In this document: positions 58,990 to 64,000 of the stretch, one piece after another | Position numbering within the stretch: the first letter of the stretch is position 1 | Layout of the letters: the number at the start of each line of letters is the position of its first letter | Assembly (NCBI GenBank): GCA_037043015.1 | Contig: CM073322.1 | Coordinates: forward strand, 20,347,601 to 20,411,600 | Length of the DNA stretch: 64,000 nt | Reading direction: 5' to 3' | Source of the DNA: Bryum argenteum | Taxonomy: Eukaryota > Streptophyta > Bryopsida > Bryales > Bryaceae | The notes under the pieces: model-generated | Told to the model about the DNA's origin: nothing | The model's input: only the letters and a program-made list of their open reading frames with translations | Databases searched by the model: none | Made by a program: the position numbers and the translations under genes

Positions 58990-61870
58990 CATCTTGATTG
59001 CTCGACGTGATTGGAAGGAGGTTGAAGTCAAAAATGTCCATGATGTAGTTCAGCTACTAATCCAAGTAAGTGACCTGTGCTCGATTCATTAATCACCATC
59101 TTGAAATTCTTACCGTTCATTTGCTTCGCTTGTGTGCGCGCATCCTGACGTTCGTGGTTCGTCACTTCCGGGAGTCGAGAACAGAAAGTAGCGGTGACAA
59201 ACATGAATAGGGAGAGTAGTAGATCACACAGCGTATTCGCCTGCACTATTGAAAGCAAGGTATGTCAGCGTTAGGCTTAATGCAACGAGCAAATTTTTTC
59301 TCTAGCCATCTGAGATTTTTAACACAAATTTCTGTTTAATGACGCTTAGTTTTGGGCCTGTGTAGTGGGAAAAAGAGGCTTTGACAAACACCGGTTGGCC
59401 GCTTGAACCTGGTCGATCTTGCCGGATCCGAAAGGTCCGGTTTCATTGACTACTGACAATCTGAGTAGCCTTTCCTTTTAGGTTGTAGCCGAATTAGATT
59501 CTCGTTAGTGCCTCCCAGCACCGATCGGGGATGTTGTCATTCACGCATGAGTCTCTTCGGGGTCAAGGTGATCGTTTGAAAGAAGCCGCGAACATCAACA
59601 AGTCTCTCTCGACTCTCGGTGCGAAATCATTCCCTTTGCTCTGAAAAGTCTATTACCCGAGTTCGGGTAAATCACTAGCTTTCAATGCGGTGATGGACAT
59701 GTGGAATAGGATCGCTCCTTATTGCCGGAGATGTCCTCATTTCAATGTGTATCTCGCAGTTGGTCATCATGATTATGGTTGATGTTGCCAATGGGAAACA
59801 ACGGCATGTGCCTTATCGTGATTCCGAGCTCACCTTTCTTCTCCAGTATCTCTTTAATACTAGATTTATCTTGTCTTTGGCCCTCAAACAAGATAATGTC
59901 AGTGTCAATTCGGGTGGATTGGGGTCTCATAAATTTCGAGATCTTCTCCGATGGTTGTTTTGACACTGCGAGATTCTTTAGGAGGTAACTCTAAGACAAC
60001 AGATTATAGCCACAATCGACCCCTCAAATAGGTATCTTTCATAATTCAGACCTCAATGAAGAGTTTCTACTAGAAAGCGCGGACCATTTTCTCAACTTAC
60101 GGTCACTAAGCTCAAAATTCGTTCATTGTTCTCGATACATTGTTGGCTTCATCTACTACCTTACGTGTACAAAAGTCGACTAATGTGCTCTCCATGCGAA
60201 ACGCATTGGAGACAGTGAAAGCACACTCAAATTTGCGCAACGAGCGAAGTTTATTCACAACAATGTAAGCATCTCGCCATGTATTTCATTTGTGGTGATT
60301 CCATCGAGAAGCATGAGGGGATACCGTTTGTAACCGTGTATCCCGATGACTTCAGGCTCATATTAATGAGGATTCTTCTCGAGACGTGACCGCACTCGTC
60401 GTGAAATCCAAAGAATTGAAGGTGAGAACATTCTTCCCTTGCCTTCGGATATCGGACGGGTTTCCATGCGAGATTCTATATATGTTCATTTCTTAATTCG
60501 AATGCCTTAATCATGATAACAGAAGAGATCAACCACTTGAAGTGCCACAATGTGTCGGCTATGATACCAATGGAAGGTGATGCCAACAACTTAGGTTCTA
60601 TGATTGCCACTCCTGGAATCAACGCAAGCAACCTACTTCATAAGGTATGTGAGGAGCCTTCTTGTCTTGACTCGGTGTTGAAGACCGATATGCTCTGCTC
60701 CCTTCAGTCATGAATGCTCAAGATTGTGTCATCATTTCGTGTTTGTAGATTAGGGCGTGGGAGGCTACGCTCTACCGCGTTGAGAAGGGAACAACAGCAC
60801 AAGTTGCGGCTAAGCGATATATGGGTGAAATTGACCACTTCAAACTCGGTAAATCAATTTTCTTTTGCACAAATTTGTATTTTCCTTTTGTTCTTTGCAT
60901 TCTTTGGTAGCTCGACTATTCGAGGTAATAGCTAGACATATTTTTCAAAAAAATTACTACGCTTACTCGGGACGATTTTCCATGCCTAGTAGTCGGTCTC
61001 CTTTCTTGATGTTGACTCTCTTGTCACGGTACAACAACGTGATCGAATACCCAGTGGTAAGATGATTCTTCGCCGAGAGACGAAAAATTCGCAGATTAGA
61101 AGCGGTGGTAATCAAAAGCTTCCTGCGGGCGAGTATCTCATCGAAGAAAACAAGCGGTTGGCGAAGAGCTCGAACTTGTCGGAGCACGGATCGATCGTAA
61201 TCCGAGCTCACCCGTTTCGCCATGGACAATATTCGACTTATGGAACAAGTCCGAGGGTATGTGACTACTCTAACTTACCCGACACCAATCTTAATTTCTC
61301 TTACGAAAACAAACAGACTACGTGATTTCTACTCTCTAAACTTTCTATGAACTATGGTCGATTTCAAGAATTCTATGAGCATGGAGAGCGTATGACTATG
61401 ATGGAAGATATCGCAAATCTTCGGGATCGGTATACATCTCGCCGTCCTCGAGACCGGGAAATGGTGTTATTCCACCGATGGGGATGATCTTAATTTAGTA
61501 ATACCGAATGTTTTAATAATCTAATTTCGATGTTGATGCGAACGACAAAATTGTTGGAGATGACGGAAACCAAGCTCGCTACCGGAGCAGGAGCGCATGC
61601 CCTCTCGAGTGCACAAAGTGTGTGTCGAAGTTTTCACTTTCGGAAAGTTCAAAAATTGCCAAGTTTTATCCGGTGTATGTTTTTAGTCTCGGGCACCGTC
61701 TCTGAAAGCCGACCGATAATGCGCTTGGGTTTTGTGGCCGCCAAGATGTCCGAAGTTGGGTGCTCACTTGCTCGTTTGCGGGCCGACAAGTATCGCAAGG
61801 AACTCGAGATCTGCTTTGAACGATTTGAGCACTTGCTTAGAGATCAACGCAAGTTTGACGACGTAAGACA
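58990..61870 (+). pseudogene. Kinesin-12 (phragmoplast-type) gene remnant
   Basis: Motor and stalk pieces of a plant KIN12 appear in order with introns: VKNVHDVVQLLIQ (to 59065); VAVTNMNRESSRSHSVFACT (to 59259); WEKEALTN then, one base out of frame, RLNLVDLAGSERS (59366-59440); GDRLKEAANINKSLSTLG (about 59567-59620); VIMIMVDVANGKQRHVPYRD plus SELTFLLQ (to about 59848); ESTLKFAQRAKFIHNN (about 60216-60265); EEINHLKCHNVSAM (about 60525); EYLIEENKRL then EELELV.ARIDRNP (about 61130-61200); RFQEFYEHGERMTMMEDIAN (about 61360); RKELEICFERFEHLLRDQRK (about 61795). The P-loop part of the motor is missing and frames shift repeatedly, so it is not functional. KIN12 proteins act at the phragmoplast in plant cytokinesis. 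Confidence 0.82.
60906..60966 (+). repeat. Direct repeat within the kinesin remnant, copy 1
   Basis: About 60 bp starting GGTAGCTCGACTATTC and ending TTACTACGCTTAC, repeated at 62588-62647 with only small indels. Confidence 0.92.
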
Positions 61871-62587
61871 ACCTTCGTATTTGAGATGGAGTCTCGCATT
61901 CTGTTAGCCTTTAGGGCATGAAAGTGGGGTCGCTAGTCCGAGGCTTATATTCACGATATACAATTATCTTGCGATCAAGTGGAGCAATTGAAGTCGCAAG
62001 TGGCGCGAGCTTTGAGTGCACGCTGTCGGAGCAAAGAAGCAAGATCGGACTTCCTGAAGGTAATACTTTATTGAGGAAGAAATTTACGAGCGATTTCGGC
62101 GTTCCACGCCCGCAAGATTATGATACTAGTTCCGTTACGATTTACATCCCACTACTCGTCGCCGACTTCGCATTACGTTACGGGCTCAACCCATAGGACG
62201 GTTCGAGAACTGGAGCTCGAGAGGTCGGTACATTTGCAAATCATTGAAGATCTGAAGCTCGGCTTTTGCAACAAAGAGTTGATTCTTTATCTTCTCGCTT
62301 GGCCGTTTGTCTATGTGGTCCGGAAGTTTTTCACATCTATTATTTTACTAGATCCCACATCTTTGAAGTACAACTACTTGTAGATAACGTACGCCCTAGA
62401 GCTGTACGTTCGAACCCAGGACGAGCATTGTTGACAGTGTTGACGTCAGAAACCCTCGCCTGGCCGCTATGATAGGCACTCTTGAATGCGGGTGTACTTT
62501 CTGATTTGCTCGTTTCTCACGTCTAGAAATTCTTGTTTGGTTTCTGAAGATTGTAAGTCAATCTGTGCAGAAGGAAAGCGAGGAGCT
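61871..62587 (+). other. Probable further kinesin-12 stalk remnant
   Basis: Short Glu/Leu/Arg-rich frames such as VRELELERSVHLQIIEDLKL (about 62195-62255) and KESEELVARLFR (about 62571-62606) look like coiled-coil pieces with degenerate intron borders. They are too short to assign firmly. Confidence 0.45.
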
Positions 62588-62647
62588 GGTAGCTCGACTA
62601 TTCAGGTAATAGCTAGACATATTTTTCAACAAAATTACTACGCTTAC
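62588..62647 (+). repeat. Direct repeat within the kinesin remnant, copy 2
   Basis: Here the repeat continues an open stretch after an acceptor (GTGCAG, then KESEELVARLFR) and runs across what looks like the exon end into the intron. This suggests a local duplication of a kinesin exon border. Confidence 0.9.
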
Positions 62648-62979
62648 ATTAATGAATCAGTGCAATTAACATCTTGTTAATGAGAAATTTGATACGTATT
62701 TTAGAAGAGGGGTCAGCAATAAATGCTGCCCTGTACTTGTTTGAGTGTGCATGCATCTTTGTAATTTTTATGTATTTGTACCATGGTCTTTTTAAAACCA
62801 AAATGAAGTAAAACGTACTCAATGGTAGCTGCTTTGTCATAATGATTTGTGATATTTTACTGCCGTTGATTTTGTTTACCCATCTGAAATTAGTTTTACA
62901 GAGGTAAAAGTGGATGTAAGAGTGAGAGTATAAGTACCTTTAGCTTGGAGGAGAGAGCAGCCTCTTGTTTAGTTTTCAC
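62648..62979. other. AT-rich spacer
   Basis: No coding or repeat structure was recognised before the minisatellite begins. Confidence 0.4.
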
Positions 62980-63260
62980 TTGTAAGATTTAGTTCTCAAT
63001 TCCTTTGTAAGTGCTGATCTTGTACTGACTTGTAAGTGTTTGTTCTGAAATTTTATGTGAGTGCTGAAATTGTGCTAACTTGTAAGTTTTTGTCTTGAAA
63101 TCTTATGTTAGTATTGAAATTGTACTAACTTCTAGGTTTTTGTTCTGAAATCTTGTGTTCTTCTTTGAAATTGTACTAACTTGAAAGTTTGAGTTTTGAA
63201 AGTTAATGTGGTCTTGAATCTTCTCTTGACTTGTAATTTTCAATTCAAGTCTCGGGTTAG
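62980..63260. repeat. 50-bp minisatellite, about five diverged copies
   Basis: The unit is close to ACTTGTAAGTTTTTGTTCTG followed by AAATCTTATGTGAGTGCTGA and AATTGTACTA. The clearest copies run from about 63026 to 63180; the outer copies are more diverged. Confidence 0.85.
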
Positions 63261-63432
63261 TCTTTGTAATTTGTTCTAGTTTGCGAGTTCTTTGTGTAAA
63301 AATTTTTATGTTTGTTTTTTGGTTTGTTTTTGTCATTTGTTTTGATAAATTGTGTTTTTTGAGTGAGAAAATGGCCATGGTTGCGAATAACAAGGGCAAG
63401 GGAAGAGGCCCCCAAGTCCTAGGTTGGTGTTG

Positions 63433-64000
63433 ATGTTTGACATCCAACCCAAAATGTTGGATGGTGCTTTCGAAGGAAAGGTCTTGAACAGGTACGGTAC
63501 ATTTGACATTCCAGGCAGTAGGTATAAGTTTATTCATGTAGATTTGGTAGATCGTGAGGGATATTGCACTATAACCCTGACTGCTGCGGACTCATATGCT
63601 GACAAATTCACCTCGAAGCTCATTCCTGGGCTGTTTTTGAGAGTGTCAAATTTTAGTGTGAATAATAAGCATGGTACGTTCGAGCACGGGGACTCTTCTT
63701 ACTCTCTTAGAGTAGGATCTATAACTTCAGTGGAAGTTATTGATGCTTTTGACATCCCCATTTCTTTCCTTCCCACCCACTCCATCAAACAATTCCTTGC
63801 TCGGAAGTGTTTGAATGAAGTGGGAACTCTTGAATTGGTTGTTGTGGCTGTCATTGGAAGAAGCAAGAAGAACTTCATACTTACAGTGGCTGATTCCAAG
63901 GAGAGTGTCCACTCTTTCGTCTTTTATGTGGAATTTTTCGCAGAATACACTTTCCTTGCTGAAAAGTGTACGCGTGGGGAGGTGGCCACATTTTTGATCA
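63433..64000 (+). CDS. RPA70-like OB-fold protein, partial (runs off the window)
   Basis: A frame open for 189 codons from ATG 63433 to the window edge. It starts MFDIQPKMLDGAFEGKVLNR, then GTFDIPGSRYKFIHVDLVDR, a short TLTAADSYADKF segment, then GLFLRVSNFSVNNK and YSLRVGSITSVEVID. This is the order of strands in the DNA-binding OB folds of replication protein A large subunit (VDLVD-EG, ADKF, G-VY-ISN-, Y-L). A second OB-like half (GTLELVVVAVIGRSKKNFIL and TVADSKES) follows, as in the paired DBD-A/DBD-B domains. It may be a host RPA1 paralogue or an RPA carried by a Helitron. The usual N-terminal domain is absent: upstream in this frame is a stop at 63388, and ATG 63371 is in another frame. 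Start uncertain. Confidence 0.6.
   Translation, partial: MFDIQPKMLDGAFEGKVLNRYGTFDIPGSRYKFIHVDLVDREGYCTITLTAADSYADKFTSKLIPGLFLRVSNFSVNNKHGTFEHGDSSYSLRVGSITSVEVIDAFDIPISFLPTHSIKQFLARKCLNEVGTLELVVVAVIGRSKKNFILTVADSKESVHSFVFYVEFFAEYTFLAEKCTRGEVATFLI

Overview
The window is nuclear DNA of a land plant. Its host genes have short GT-AG introns and encode plastid- or mitochondrion-targeted proteins typical of plants: plastid ribose-5-phosphate isomerase, a plant (6-4) photolyase, plastid ribosome hibernation factor PSRP1, PP2A B'' and RPN12. Gene-dense islands alternate with AT-rich, repeat-filled stretches. A non-seed plant (bryophyte or lycophyte) is my guess from the non-chromovirus-like Ty3 element, the bacterial-like cyclotransferase-type gene and the unfamiliar secreted repeat protein. 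The sequence alone does not settle the lineage.

Layout. 1-0.7 kb: a decayed Tc1/mariner transposase. 1.2-2.4 kb (-): ribose-5-phosphate isomerase, 3 exons. 3.8-4.7 kb (-): single-exon organellar rhomboid protease. 6.7-10.2 kb (-): complete 15-exon (6-4) photolyase of 608 aa, with a minisatellite and a possible MITE upstream. 12.6-16.7 kb (-): PP2A B'' regulatory subunit with EF hands, 12 coding exons, 539 aa. 18-21.7 kb: AT-rich repeats. 21.7-32.2 kb: a 10.5-kb Ty3/gypsy LTR retrotransposon in reverse orientation, with a TACAT target duplication, a long (TG)n tract in each LTR and a 3.1-kb accessory coding region after integrase. 33.7-36.4 kb (+): RPN12 (26S proteasome lid). 37.8-39.7 kb (+): PSRP1. 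40-44 kb: MITEs and dispersed repeats. 45.0-47.9 kb (+): a 6-exon gene for a YGSN-motif protein of a family otherwise familiar from actinobacteria. 48-51 kb: repeats. 51.35-52.75 kb (+): a secreted protein with four cysteine-rich repeats. 54-55 kb: two more MITEs. 56.4-62.6 kb (+): a chain of broken, intron-bearing gene pieces (SCI1-like, TOR FRB domain, kinesin-12). 63.4 kb to the end (+): an RPA70-like OB-fold reading frame that runs off the window.

The intact genes are unrelated housekeeping functions (pentose phosphate pathway, proteolysis, UV repair, phosphatase targeting, translation hibernation) and form no operon-like system. The parts most worth a second look are the chain of captured or decayed gene fragments next to an RPA-like frame (possible Helitron), the accessory region of the retrotransposon, two TTAA-flanked MITEs with CCCTTAAACG ends that look piggyBac-like, and the bacterial-like cyclotransferase-family gene.
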